A DNA stretch of 64,000 nucleotides from Diphasiastrum complanatum (lineage: Eukaryota; Streptophyta; Lycopodiopsida; Lycopodiales; Lycopodiaceae): assembly GCA_029204225.1 (NCBI GenBank), contig CM055103.1, positions 41,809,368-41,873,367 on the forward strand. Direction: 5' to 3'. Shown here piece after piece: positions 1-10,265 of this stretch. The stretch's first letter is position 1, and each line of letters starts with the position of its first letter. The notes under the pieces were generated by a model that saw only the letters and a program-made list of their open reading frames with translations, was not told the DNA's origin and made no database searches. The position numbers were made by a program, and so were the translations under genes.

Positions 1-2
1 TG

Positions 3-254
3 TCTTATCCTGACTATCCATCAGAAAGTCCAGACCCACTAGCCATACAAGATGGCTATGCAGTTATACAAGGGCCACTGCACACCAGATGCTTCATCTG
101 TGGTGAAACTGGCCACTTCATGGTTGCTTGTCCAGTCAAGACCAAGTACCATCCTGAGTGTCCCGACTATATAAGAAAACACAGTTTCAAAGACTATCCA
201 AAGCAACACGCTAAGATCCTACCTGCCCATCACATCAGTTATGAATCACAATAG
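3..254 (+). CDS. Partial zinc-knuckle reading frame at the window edge
   Basis: The frame is open from the window edge to a TAG stop, giving about 83 residues with the N-terminus outside. Near residue 40 there is a CX2CX4HX4C zinc knuckle, CFICGETGHFMVAC, followed by a Lys/His/Tyr-rich tail. Zinc knuckles of this form bind RNA or single-stranded DNA in retroelement Gag proteins and in plant RNA-binding proteins. Nothing like protease or reverse transcriptase follows, so I cannot choose between a Gag remnant and the terminal exon of a host gene. The family is not recognised. Confidence 0.5.
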   Translation, partial: SYPDYPSESPDPLAIQDGYAVIQGPLHTRCFICGETGHFMVACPVKTKYHPECPDYIRKHSFKDYPKQHAKILPAHHISYESQ

Positions 255-1190
255 GATCTTCACGACAACAACATGAGCACCAGAGCAACCAACAGTTAAA
301 CTTGCTACTTGATCGAGAAGTTTCTTGTAAACTTCTACATCACCGGCCAATTTGCCAGTACCATAATGCAAACAGACAATTTGAAATGAGTCCTTGTCGA
401 AAGAAAGTAAAACCGATATTCTGTCATCTACTACAATGTCCAACCAAGAGCAACCTCCACAGAGAATTGACAGTTTTTTGGCCCTTCTACAAACTCAAAT
501 CTATTTGTCTTTCCACATGCAGATAAGATTTCCAATGTGCCAATACACAACAAATCTAGGATTCAGAAATCCACTTAGAGATTCGGTTCTAAATCTCTTG
601 TTTGACGAGGTCCTCAGGACATAGTACCTCACCCATACCTGCATCTCACGCTATATCTTACAACATATGTTATCCATGATGATAGATTTTAGTGTCACCA
701 ACCCTGTCTTGTTTTGACAAGGGCATGTCAGAGTAAGTCACATTACTTCTACAAAATAACTGAAATATTGCAACTATCAAGGTACATTATCAATCTTGAT
801 GAATGCAAGTTTTGTTCGACAGGTGCTATACAGTTCTCACTATTTGTAACGTTTGTTTATTTCGTTGTTTCTCTTCACCTATTTTGTGTGACTGATTTTT
901 GCATGAGAAATAGCTACTGCACGAGAAGTCTTCTGTAGAGCATCTCCAGAACACATTTTCATTCATCTATCCATCTTCAGATTATCTTGTACAGTAGTTT
1001 CAAATTTTTTAAAACTATTAGAAATCCATGACAAGTTAGAGTTGATTCCTGCACCTCATTGTCATATTATTCTTTGAGTCAACTACAGCAAGATCGAAAC
1101 AAATTTAGTTAAAATTTGTTCAATATTTAATCCAGTCACATGTTCAACAAGTTTTAACTACGTGTTCCACACGCGGATCCAATCCTGAGC
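255..1190. other. No recognisable gene
   Basis: This AT-rich stretch holds only short frames without recognisable motifs. It may be an intron or 3' flank of the zinc-knuckle frame upstream, but no convincing splice pair was identified. Confidence 0.4.
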
Positions 1191-1950
1191 ATGAACAGTC
1201 ACCAGCAACAACATCCCCACCAACAGATTTTGGAGGGGGGGGAGAGAGTGGATTTGCTTGGATCCACTGGAGCAATTATGCTGTCAGCAACAACACCAGC
1301 AAGGTCAACAGCCAAGGTCACAAACCCAAAGTCGACAATGACAAGGCTAAGAAGACAGATGGGAAATCCAAAGCGACTCGATCAGAAGAAGTACACCCGT
1401 CACGACGAAGATCCTTCAGAAAGAGAAACACAAGCATTGGAAAATCAGTCTCCTTCTTCAACCAACCTCTTGCCATACTTCTGCGCCCATTATCATGTCT
1501 ATCGTCCACACCATCTACTGTTGTCACCACCACCCTCCATTCCATCTGTTTGTTTATCATCAGTTTACTGTTCTTCTGAGAAATTCCCAGTTTTTGATAG
1601 TCTTACCGAAGCAGTTGATAGATCATTGCAGGTGTCTTGTGGAGACCAACTACCACCTATATTGGATGAAGTCAAAAAGAAGATCTAAGAAGCAGGCGAA
1701 GCAGCTAGAAGAAATAAAAAAAAAAATCTAGGAAGCTGAGGAGGAAAGGACAAAACTTAAACAACATATGAGTCAGATTGATCTTGATAAAAAAAAAAAC
1801 TCTATGGAGTAATGATAGTTGAATCCCCTCTTATGAAGCCCAAAGAGATCCAAAAGTAACGGATCAAAAGAAAGAGCTGCAGAAAATGAAAGATGAAGAC
1901 ATCCGTGAACTTACAAATAAAGCAAGCTCCTCACCCAGCAAGTGGTGTTC
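1191..1950 (+). pseudogene. Eroded basic and coiled-coil coding remnant
   Basis: Two overlapping plus-strand frames show coding-like but low-complexity character. The first part has many Lys, Arg and Ser residues. The second part (about 1640-1800) is rich in Lys and Glu with a heptad look, as in EAEEERTKLKQHM, and is broken by in-frame stops and A-runs. Its closeness to the zinc-knuckle frame suggests the remains of one larger gene or retroelement protein, but this is inference. It ends abruptly where copia copy A begins. Confidence 0.3.
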
Positions 1951-1956
1951 AAAGCA

Positions 1957-1969
1957 TGGTATCAGATCC
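1957..1969 (+). other. Primer-binding site of copia copy A
   Basis: TGGTATCAGATCC differs at one base from the initiator-methionine tRNA primer site TGGTATCAGAGCC seen in copy B. It marks the start of the internal region and is preceded by non-LTR sequence. Confidence 0.8.
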
Positions 1970-2713
1970 TACCTAAGGTTACCATGCATTTTGATCCATT
2001 TGAGTGAAAACTATTCATCAATCTTGAGCTAGAAATTGTCAAGGCCCATTTTCCTAGCTATCTTGTTCAATTTTGGATCAAGAGAGATCAAAAGGACATT
2101 GATTGGGTCTGACCTAGTACTGTACGGAATCAGGTGCTCAGACACATGTGAGGAACATCCAATTTGAGTTTGGGAGTTCTCTTTCATGTTTGATTCAAAA
2201 ATCTTGCTAGATAGCTTGTTTTGAAGCTATTTTTGTCTAGTTTCTGATGCAATCAATTTCATTCCATTTGGTTGAGCCAATCAAAAGTTATAAGCTTTTG
2301 AAGAGGGTTAGGTAGGGCACCTAGACCTGGGTGGACACATTTGGTTTGGTCAAGAGATTGCTTGTTTGATCCAAAATCACAGTTGAATGCTTACCAATCT
2401 CATCTATATGTGATCTAGGCACTGTTTTGAGATCTTAGCCATTTTGTTTCATGCAATAACATTGTATTTGAGTCAAATTTGGTTTCTTAGTGTATTTCAC
2501 ACGTGCTAAGAGTGTTTGATCCTAACTTTGCCCATACTCCATCATTTGATGTGAAGTAGATCTAGTTTTGGAGAGATTGAGATAGCTAGTGAGAATCATC
2601 TCACAGTTTGTTGCAAGATCTTGCATAGGAGATGGTAGCACACCATTATTGGATCCTATAGTGAGAGAGAAGCAACAGTTTTTGTTCAACACTTTTATTT
2701 ATCTCCACTTTAC

Positions 2714-4426
2714 ATGACTTCAATGAGTTCATACTTGTTGCAACCAAGTGAGAGATTGTCTACTTCCAATTATTCAATATGGAAGTTGAGGATGGAGTCC
2801 ATCTTGATACTCCAAGATGTGATGGACATTGTACTTGGGATTGAGGAGGAGCCTCAAGTCCTTCAAGAAGTACAAAAATACAAGAAGAGAGCTTTGATGG
2901 CTCTCCACTACATTAAAATGAATGTCTCTAATGAGATATTGAGGGAGATTGGTGATTGTTCTACATCCAAGGAAGCTTGGGATTGTCTCAAGTCCATCTA
3001 TGAGGCTAAGAACACCTCTAAGCTCCTCACTCTTAGAAATCAAATATTCCAAAGTAGTCAAAAGAGTGATGAGAGTGCATCTAATTATGTTTTGAGAGTC
3101 AAGGATATTCATAGGGAGCTTGCATGTATTGGTGACTCAATCAATCAAAGTGAGCTAGTCCAAGTCATTCTCAATGGCTTGAGAGATGAATATGACAACC
3201 TTGTCCAATCCTATGCTATTAAGGAGGAGCTACCAAGTTTGGAGGCCCTTCAAAGTGTGCTTATTTATGAAGAATCAAGACAAGAGTATGAGTGCAATAT
3301 TGAAGGAGTACGGATTATTCCCTTGAAGCTTGCATCTTCTAAAGATCTCTTTCTCAACAATGTTCTTTTTGTCCCAAAGCTTACAAAGAACATCTTAAGT
3401 GTTGGCCAACTTCTTGATAGTGGCTTTGATGTCAATTTCAATATTGACAATTGTGTGATTAGAAAGGATGGTGAGATCCTTGCATATGGATCAAGATTTG
3501 AAGGCATCTACAAATTGGATCCAAGTGAGAGTGCAAACTCTCTTGATGTTTCTTATATTTCCAATATTTCAAAGGAGGAGGATCACACAAGATGCATATA
3601 TCTTCTCTCTTCAAGTATTATGGTGTATGATTATTCCTTATTATTCAAAGCATATGTTGAGAAGAAATTCTCACTGAAGATCAAAGCTTTGAGGAGTATT
3701 GGAGCTCTTGAAGGAATAGCACCATATGAAGTTTTATTCAAGATGAAGCCTAAGGTTGATCACCTTAGTGAACTTGGTAGTGCTTGCTTTGCACATATTC
3801 CATTGGAAACAAGAAGGAAGGATGATCCAAGCTCATGGATCATGATTGGATACTCATCCATCAAGGAGGCCTTTAGTGTCTTTACACTCTCTATTTCAAA
3901 TGTGATCGTGAATAGAGATGTCATATTGCATGAAGATTCAATCTTGGAAGTGGCCGAGATCAAGGCTTCTCAAGAAGCATCACAAGTTATCCTCTTTGAA
4001 GGTATTCAAGTTATGATGGGGCCAATGTGTGAGGAGGAGTTTCTTCTTCATATGATTTCAAGAAGATCTTCAAGATGCATGGCCGAGTCTTTATGGCTCA
4101 CATTACATGGCAAAGAGGGGCATCTTTCATGTTGTATCTACTACAACACATTCATATATGTTTCTCTTCCTTTGCTTGAAATGCTATCTTGCTTCATTGA
4201 ATTTTTTGGATCTCAAAGTTCAAGAAAAGCTATACTAGTTTTGTATGATGCTTATGGTATGGACATGTTTCTTGTTATTATTGACTTAGATGTGTTTCCA
4301 ATACTTTTTGAAAGCAAGATATTGTATTGTCAAAAGTATGCTCTTGGTTCAAGATTGAGCTTGGTACTCACTTTTTTGAAAATCATGTTTTCACATGTTT
4401 TGAGGCAAATTGTAAACTCCTCTTGA
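2714..4426 (+). CDS. Gag-derived protein of copia copy A, internally deleted
   Basis: This 570-residue frame begins with a plant copia Gag (UBN2/DUF4219-type) domain over about residues 1-190, recognisable by NYSIWKLRMESIL and SKEAWDCLKSIYE. Relative to copy B, 156 codons are missing in frame after residue 192. That removes the CCHC knuckle and the DSGA protease site. The frame then runs through the pre-integrase-like segment (FVPKLTKNILSVGQ) and the extreme integrase C-terminus (APYEVLFKMKPKVDHL). It reads through a position where B has a stop. The last 16 residues or so are out of frame because of a 10-bp deletion. It is unlikely to act as Gag or enzyme. Confidence 0.8.
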   Translation: MTSMSSYLLQPSERLSTSNYSIWKLRMESILILQDVMDIVLGIEEEPQVLQEVQKYKKRALMALHYIKMNVSNEILREIGDCSTSKEAWDCLKSIYEAKNTSKLLTLRNQIFQSSQKSDESASNYVLRVKDIHRELACIGDSINQSELVQVILNGLRDEYDNLVQSYAIKEELPSLEALQSVLIYEESRQEYECNIEGVRIIPLKLASSKDLFLNNVLFVPKLTKNILSVGQLLDSGFDVNFNIDNCVIRKDGEILAYGSRFEGIYKLDPSESANSLDVSYISNISKEEDHTRCIYLLSSSIMVYDYSLLFKAYVEKKFSLKIKALRSIGALEGIAPYEVLFKMKPKVDHLSELGSACFAHIPLETRRKDDPSSWIMIGYSSIKEAFSVFTLSISNVIVNRDVILHEDSILEVAEIKASQEASQVILFEGIQVMMGPMCEEEFLLHMISRRSSRCMAESLWLTLHGKEGHLSCCIYYNTFIYVSLPLLEMLSCFIEFFGSQSSRKAILVLYDAYGMDMFLVIIDLDVFPILFESKILYCQKYALGSRLSLVLTFLKIMFSHVLRQIVNSS

Positions 4427-4935
4427 GATTAAGTGAAGCATCCAAAGTGGACACTTACATCCTTGAGAGAGTAACTAGCCTAAAAAAGATCAAGATAGTC
4501 TTTGATATCAAGATTAGATCCATCATGGATATAGTTCATTGTATGTGGACTAGTCAAGCTAGAAAGCATAATCTTGATAATCATCATTGTTTCACATCTT
4601 ATGATCTTGATCTCCATGATCCTTATGAGGCTTGGAAGCCTCATATTTCTCTATTTATGGTGCATCCATCATGCAAATGGAACTTTCAAGGCAAAGATCA
4701 TCATCAAGCATGGAGGAAGCCCATGATAATAGTGGCATATTGGTGGAGCACTCTTCAAAGGCATTGGCAAGAGATCTATACCAAAGAGATCTTATCATGG
4801 ATATGGTGAGGGTGCTGCTATGATGGATCCCTTGGCTGATCTTCACTTCTTATGCATACCAAAGGATCCACTCAAAAAGATTTACAAACTTCTCAAGTGA
4901 TCTAGTACCTTTCCAAGCTATTTTTTGAGGAGGAG
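4427..4935 (+). pseudogene. Frameshifted 3' part of the copy A downstream frame
   Basis: This continues the sequence that encodes the end of the 381-residue frame in copy B, but in a shifted frame. No reverse transcriptase or RNase H motifs occur in any frame. The stretch closes with the GAGGAGGAG polypurine tract against the LTR. Confidence 0.7.
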
Positions 4936-5755
4936 TGTGAGAAATTGGCAAAAATCTAGCTTGGTATTTTTTATGATAGAAGTTTGTAAGTGAATCTCAC
5001 ATGTGTGGAGGATGTTCCCACGTGTGGAGAATTGTAAAGTAAATCTAAATGTTTGATATAGGGGTCTCATAGAATTTCATAGTCAAGCATTTAGGTGTAG
5101 GATGTTGATAGGGTCAAATTTGGCATAGATGGCAAATTATCCATTTCCACTTGTAATGCCACTATTGAGCCAAAATAGAGCCAAACTTGTGCCAATTAGA
5201 GTGTAGACAAGTGTCATGCTTTTGTTTGATGAAGCTTAAGAGGTCCAATAGGATTTAGAGGTGGAACCTTGTGAGGTTTAATAGAAAATTGAGGTGTGCT
5301 TGAATGTAGTCCAATAGAATTTAGAGGTGCATGGATCAATGGTCCAATAGGATTAAGAGGTGGCAAAGTGTGATCCAATCATAGTTAAGCATAGTGGTAG
5401 CTCATGAATCTATTAGTATCATTGTACTCCTCATTTTGGATCTAATTGATTTTGAGATTGAGTGGATTTTGAGTGTCATTGAATTTCTAGCTTTCTCTCT
5501 CTACCTGAGAGCTCATGATGGTTTTTCTCTCTCTACCTGAGGAGAGCAGCTTGTTTTTACTTAGAATACTTTTGGAACACTTCCCACACGTGTGAGTGAG
5601 AGTTGGAAGTGATTGAATGCATGTATTAGTGTGTTTTTGCCATAGAATCAAAGATAGATCTTGAATCTCAATCTAGTCTTGATCTTGGTGCATCTACACA
5701 CCTTAGGAGATCACAAGTACATGTAGTGGACAATCCACACATGTGAAATTCAACA
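4936..5755 (+). repeat. 3' LTR of copia copy A (820 bp)
   Basis: It begins TGTGAGAAATTGG and ends GAAATTCAACA. Its length is identical to both LTRs of copy B, with only scattered mismatches. Two CTCTCTCTACCTGAG(A/G) motifs lie in the 3' half. The start follows directly on a polypurine tract. Confidence 0.93.
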
Positions 5756-6330
5756 GCCAGAACGTTCCTCGTTTATTTTGGATGACCTTCGAGATTTTTC
5801 TCTCTCTTTGTATTTTTTGCAAAAAGCCGAAGGTGCCTTTAAACAGACAAAGATGTCTTGAAAACAGTTTAACTCGTGAAAGTAGATGATCATCGGGAAT
5901 GTTTTCTCTCTTCACATTTTTTGCAAAAATGCAAAAAAGACGAAGGTGTTGAAAACAGTTAAACTTTTGAACTATGCAAGTATATTTCGGGGAAATGTGA
6001 AAGAGTTGAAGCTGTCGAAAAAGTAATGTATTTCTGCAAGCTTGTTCTAAATGTTAATTTTGTGGAAGTTGTAGAAGATGGCCAAGTCTTCAATGACTTC
6101 AAGTTATTGAGCTTAACATCTGAACTTGAAATTATTATAGGATTGGTTACCCCCTTTCCTGGAGATCAACCAGAAGCCCGTTGTAGGCGTTCTTCAAATA
6201 AATTGGCTGTCTAAGTTTGTGATTCAGGCCGATATCAGATGAGCAGACGTAGAACCAAAGTTGGTTTCACCTGACCGTAGTTCAATGATCAAAAACATGC
6301 AGGAAGAATCATGAAATAGAAATTAGTCAT
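5756..6330. other. Intergenic, with a diverged direct repeat
   Basis: No gene is recognised. Two diverged direct copies, at about 5790-5880 and 5900-5970, share TTTTCTCTCT, a TTTTTTGCAAAAA block, CGAAGGTG and GAAAACAGTT. This looks like an eroded tandem duplication of unknown origin. Confidence 0.4.
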
Positions 6331-6555
6331 TCACCAGGGAGACAACTGCGGGCTTAATTTCCAACAGTTTTTTGAAATTTTTTCATAAGCTCTAGTATTT
6401 ATTCCATCAAGTGCATCTGGTTTTGGAGTGGTCCCATCAACATAAGGCCACAACTTCTCAGCTTGCAGGATCAATCGAGTCTTTGATCTCCATGCAGGAT
6501 AATTGGGTCCATCTAGGATCATTATCTTTGCTTGAAAAGTAGATGTAGAAGCCAT
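6331..6555 (-). pseudogene. Copia Gag N-terminal fragment (module 1)
   Basis: The N-terminus reads as a plant copia Gag: FQAKIMILDGPNYPAWRSKT, then LWPYVDGTTPKPD. It begins at an ATG about 15 bp beyond a primer-binding-like site. Homology to module 2 ends near 6380, after which the frame is unrelated and stops. Only about 55 residues are Gag. The rest of the element is missing. Confidence 0.8.
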
Positions 6556-7800
6556 TGCTCTAATACCACTTCTTAGAGATTGAAAATAGAAATAGTCAGG
6601 ATCTTTAAATCAAAGTTTACCAATTTAGAAATCCTTGATGGTCTTCTACAACTCAAAATAGCTCAAAAATAACAACATGCAAGCAAATATAACAACGTGC
6701 AAGCAATCTTTAGAATTTTGGAGACATGCATGGACTAATATTAGCACATGCATTAGTAAATTACTAGCAAATGGTGAAGTTGTTGACATGCAATGAATCA
6801 ATCAGCCTTATGTAGTAATTGGATCTTCCCGGCTATGGTGGACAACGGAGAAGATAAAGAGAACGTGAGCAGAAAAATTACATTATACTCACAAAAGAAC
6901 TTGCAACATGATATAGAAGGATGGTGGATGCTATAAAAAGCATTCTAGCATCAAAAACTATAATAATGCTCCTTCAATTAGGCTGAATGGATCTTGAGTA
7001 CTTGCTGCCCACAAACTTTTAGCACAAAGAAAAGATTACAATGAAAGAAGCAAGATCCAACACCCATCAATCTAGAAGAATAATTAGATAGCATGACACT
7101 AGCATTAATGAGCAAGAAACTGCACCATGCATGAAAGCAAAGACCAGTATGATATGTGAGAAAGACCTCTCCACAAGGAAGTGCGCCCATTGGGAGGAGG
7201 GGGGTATCTTTTATAGTTTAGAGCAAATGATTTGTGATGTGCATGGCTTCCAAGTGTCAGTGTAGGTGTCCCACATGCTAAGACTCAAGCATGCACATTC
7301 TATGCATGGGTTTCCATATTCTCTCTTCATGCAATGATTCTTGGCGGTCCACAAGTTTCCATGCTAGGAAATGTGCGGCCCCTCTTCAACATGAAAACTG
7401 ATAAAGTTCCAACCTATAGTTGGTAGCATGTGAAATTCCCCCTAGGGTCCCATGTACAAACTTTTTGGGCCTACTCAAGGTAAAAACCTTTACAAAAAAT
7501 TATCTTATAATGCTTTACAAACTTGGAAAGCCTATTCAAACTTTGAGAGAAAACAATGTTGGGTGGCGCAAATTAATATTGCGTGGTGCCAATATACATG
7601 GTGAAATTGACTCAAACTTAAACCATAACAGAAGCAATCAACAAGAGCTTGGTTTCAGAGGATCAACACATTCCTCATCCAACGCGGTTTCCGACCAAGC
7701 ACTGCCGATTCCAATGTTTATTCAAGTCAGTGCAACATTATTTCATTATCATCACCTTATATGTTGACGATACATTGCTTTTCAGCAACAGTACCGATCA
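6380..7800 (-). repeat. Composite copia module 1 (inverted copy of module 2)
   Basis: About 1.4 kb matches, in inverted orientation, the segment at about 35850-37265. The order is gag start, primer site, LTR-like DNA with a TATA box (TATAAAAG on the minus strand at 7208-7215), and then a reverse transcriptase fragment on the opposite strand. Both copies share the same head-to-head junction, so this rearranged structure existed before it was duplicated. The outer limits are estimated by eye. Confidence 0.75.
6557..6568 (-). other. Primer-binding site of module 1
   Basis: On the minus strand this reads TGGTATTAGAGC, one base from the initiator-tRNA primer site. The same variant occurs in module 2. 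It separates the LTR-like region to its right from gag. Confidence 0.7.
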
Positions 7801-7850
7801 AGTATATGATAGAAATGAAAAAATTTCAGACTTTTTCCTATGGTAACTCA
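7632..7850 (+). pseudogene. Copia reverse transcriptase fragment (module 1)
   Basis: Two frames together read a copia RT palm piece. KQSTRAWFQRINTFLIQ corresponds to the conserved KQxPRAW region, followed after a frame change by TLYVDDTLLFSN, which carries the YVDD catalytic motif. The piece begins abruptly at KQS and loses homology soon after YVDD. It lies on the strand opposite the neighbouring gag start. Confidence 0.8.
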
Positions 7851-7860
7851 CTTTTACATT

Positions 7861-8268
7861 TACTTATGTCTTTACATCTTAGTACCTTAGCTGAAGGAGA
7901 TTTTCAGGGGACTGAAAATCCTAAGAGGGGAAGAAGAGTGGACATTAGAGGTAGTAAGTGTGCTTTGAAAAAGTATTTTATAGTTAGGATTTTTTGGAGA
8001 TTCTTGGGAATAATTGAGAATTCAAAAATACTAGAAAAAGAAAGCTACAAAAGCCAAGAAACCTCTAAATTCAATGACAATTATGAAGAATCGTGATTTA
8101 ATTTGGATCTTGTACTTTGATCCCACAAATGTGCCCAAATCAATTAAATAGCCATAGTAGAGCAATCAAAGCTAAGATCAAGAAAATTACATATCATTCA
8201 TGTTGATGTAACCATAAAATACAAATCACAAATAGATCTCCAAGGAATCATCAATTAGAATTCAAATG
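7861..8268. other. No recognisable gene
   Basis: This is AT-rich sequence without motif-bearing frames. It follows the point where the RT fragment decays. Confidence 0.4.
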
Positions 8269-8774
8269 TGTGAGAAATTGTTCAAAGATTTGAAAAATCT
8301 AGCTTGATTAAACCATGTAAATTAGTACATAGGTGGGTCCCGCACATGTGAATCCGTGTTGCCACATGTGTAGGCTATCCTAGATAGGTTAGATATCATT
8401 CATAGGGTTAGTTAGGTTTGTTTGGTCATGATTCCTAAATTATAGGAACAAATTCTTTGAATCATGGAGGTGGACAACCAACCTAGCCACCAATTTGACA
8501 AAACTCTAGGGTTAGGTAAGATAGATAAATTAGGGCAAAAATAGTCATCTTCCTTATTACATGCTAAATTTTCACGTAAGTTGAGATGGGGAAGAGCTTT
8601 TGTACATACAATTCATCTCTCCATTGTAATGCCTTAGAATTTTTGACAACAAATGGGCAATCTTGAGCTTCTTCACTATTTGTCTTGTGTTTTTGGGTTT
8701 GCATTGCAATCAAAACTTGATTACTATAATTTTTTGATAATAGGTCGTACCACGTGTGTGGGGTCGGATTTCCA
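8269..8774 (+). repeat. Possible solo LTR related to the copy A/B family
   Basis: It opens TGTGAGAAATTG, followed by AAAAATCTAGCTTG. This closely resembles the first 30 bases of the 820-bp LTRs and includes the CACATGTG and CCACATGTGTAGG motifs downstream. The 3' limit, near CACGTGTGTGGGGTCGG, is a guess. No primer site or internal region follows, and no target duplication was found. Confidence 0.35.
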
Positions 8775-10179
8775 TATTTGATCATTTTATTTAATTGCTC
8801 TTAGTGCAAGATCCTAGTTTGCTAATTTAGATTAAGATTTGGTGACTAGTTTTGCATTTGATAGGTGTGTCAATCAATCAATCACTCTTGGAGCTAAAAG
8901 TAGGCTCATTTATGGTCCTTTGTATTGTATTTTAACATGTATGGAAGCAAATCAAATATAAAATGAGATGGGATTCATGTGGATTGGGCACATGAGACCT
9001 AGCAAGCTCTTTGCCCGAGCCGCACAAAGCTCTCCCATTTTCAAATGAGCCAAAAGATCCTTAAAACGATGTCTCTTGCCTACTTAGACAATCCCCTAAC
9101 TTAACTAAACATAACTATCTTGCAAGATAGTTAGCCCTTGTTAAGTATTATTTAGTCATGATTGGCCTATTATCCTTATTAAATACTTTGGAGGGCCTAA
9201 ATAGGGAACCGCCTCGTTCTTAAGGCTACTAGCTTCTTTTGGGCATTCAAAGCTTACAATGGATATTTTAATGCGTTGATAAGCACTGATGTACTAAAAG
9301 TACACGACAATGAGAGTGAGTGCATTCTTTTTGCCATCAAGGTAATGATATTTCCAAACACTTTTATTGATCGTTTATGCCATTTACAAATTTTTTCGAA
9401 TTATGGTAACTTTTGAAATGACCTTGAGGGTCAATATCTTATAGAGTAAAATCTGGTCAAACGTTTGTTCTTATTCATGAGGGCATTCCAAGTGGTCAAC
9501 TAGTTGGATTGAGCTAGTTTTGCCTAAGAACCTCCACAAGACCAATAGGGCAAGTGGGGTTGTTGATGTGGGCCTGGCAAAAAGGTATTTTTCACTACAT
9601 AATAGCAAGGTACTTATTAAAAGAACATTTATTTGCTCATCTTTGAAATCAATTTCATATTCAATTGGCTACATCCGTAATATTAGGCTCGTGACATGTC
9701 CTTGGACGGCGCAGGAACTTACTCAATCTGGCTAGTCCCACTATGAGTTTGTCAAAAAAAGGTTATTATCTCTGGTGAAATTTCATGTTTAGTTGACTGC
9801 ATTTGTAACCATCATGTTCCTTGGAAACGTACAAAATCTTGAGTTCTTGAGAGGAACTTTACAATCAATAATGTTCCTCTCACGTGAGATAGCTTATAGT
9901 AGAATTGACTACCACTTTCAATATCAACTTTTAATGAACAATCGTGTAAATCATAGAGGATAGCTTTCAAGTTCTCCTGAAAAATTTGCGTTGATCGCGC
10001 AAGATAACTTCCAGTAAGCTCTATTTTCACTTTCCAAATCAATTTCTACTCAAAATCTAAATAAAACTCGAGTTGACATTACTTTTCAGTGTAAAAAACA
10101 TGTTCACTCAACTATAAATTTATTGTTATACATTGTGTTGGATAGTTTTTATGTCAAGTAAGGCCCTGATTCGAGGGCC
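8775..10179. other. Intergenic; nothing recognised
   Basis: About 1.4 kb of AT-rich DNA without recognisable protein motifs, RNA genes or repeats on either strand. Confidence 0.4.
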
Positions 10180-10265
10180 TTCTTGGCTATGAGACCCCAA
10201 GAGCTCCTCACAACCAAGAAGGTCTTCTTGGTTGTGAGGAGCTCTTGGGGCCTCATAGCCAAGAA
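10180..10265. repeat. Near-perfect 41-bp inverted repeat (hairpin)
   Basis: Arms at 10180-10220 and 10225-10265 are complementary over 41 bases with one mismatch, separated by four bases (GGTC). The arm sequence CTTGGTTGTGAGGAGCTC recurs in degenerate form in the array that follows. A transcript would fold into a long stable stem. Confidence 0.95.

Larger units (their letters stand above)
1955..5755 (+). mobile_element. Non-autonomous Ty1/copia element, copy A (5' LTR missing)
   Basis: It is colinear with copy B at 38976-44062: primer-binding site, a leader of about 745 bp, a gag-derived frame, an unrecognised downstream region, a polypurine tract (GAGGAGGAG) and a 3' LTR. The 5' LTR is absent, and the break lies within about a dozen bases of the LTR/primer-site junction. 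No integrase catalytic core, reverse transcriptase or RNase H is present in either copy, so the family must rely on enzymes from another element. Copy A also carries a 468-bp in-frame deletion and a 10-bp frameshifting deletion relative to B. Confidence 0.9.
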
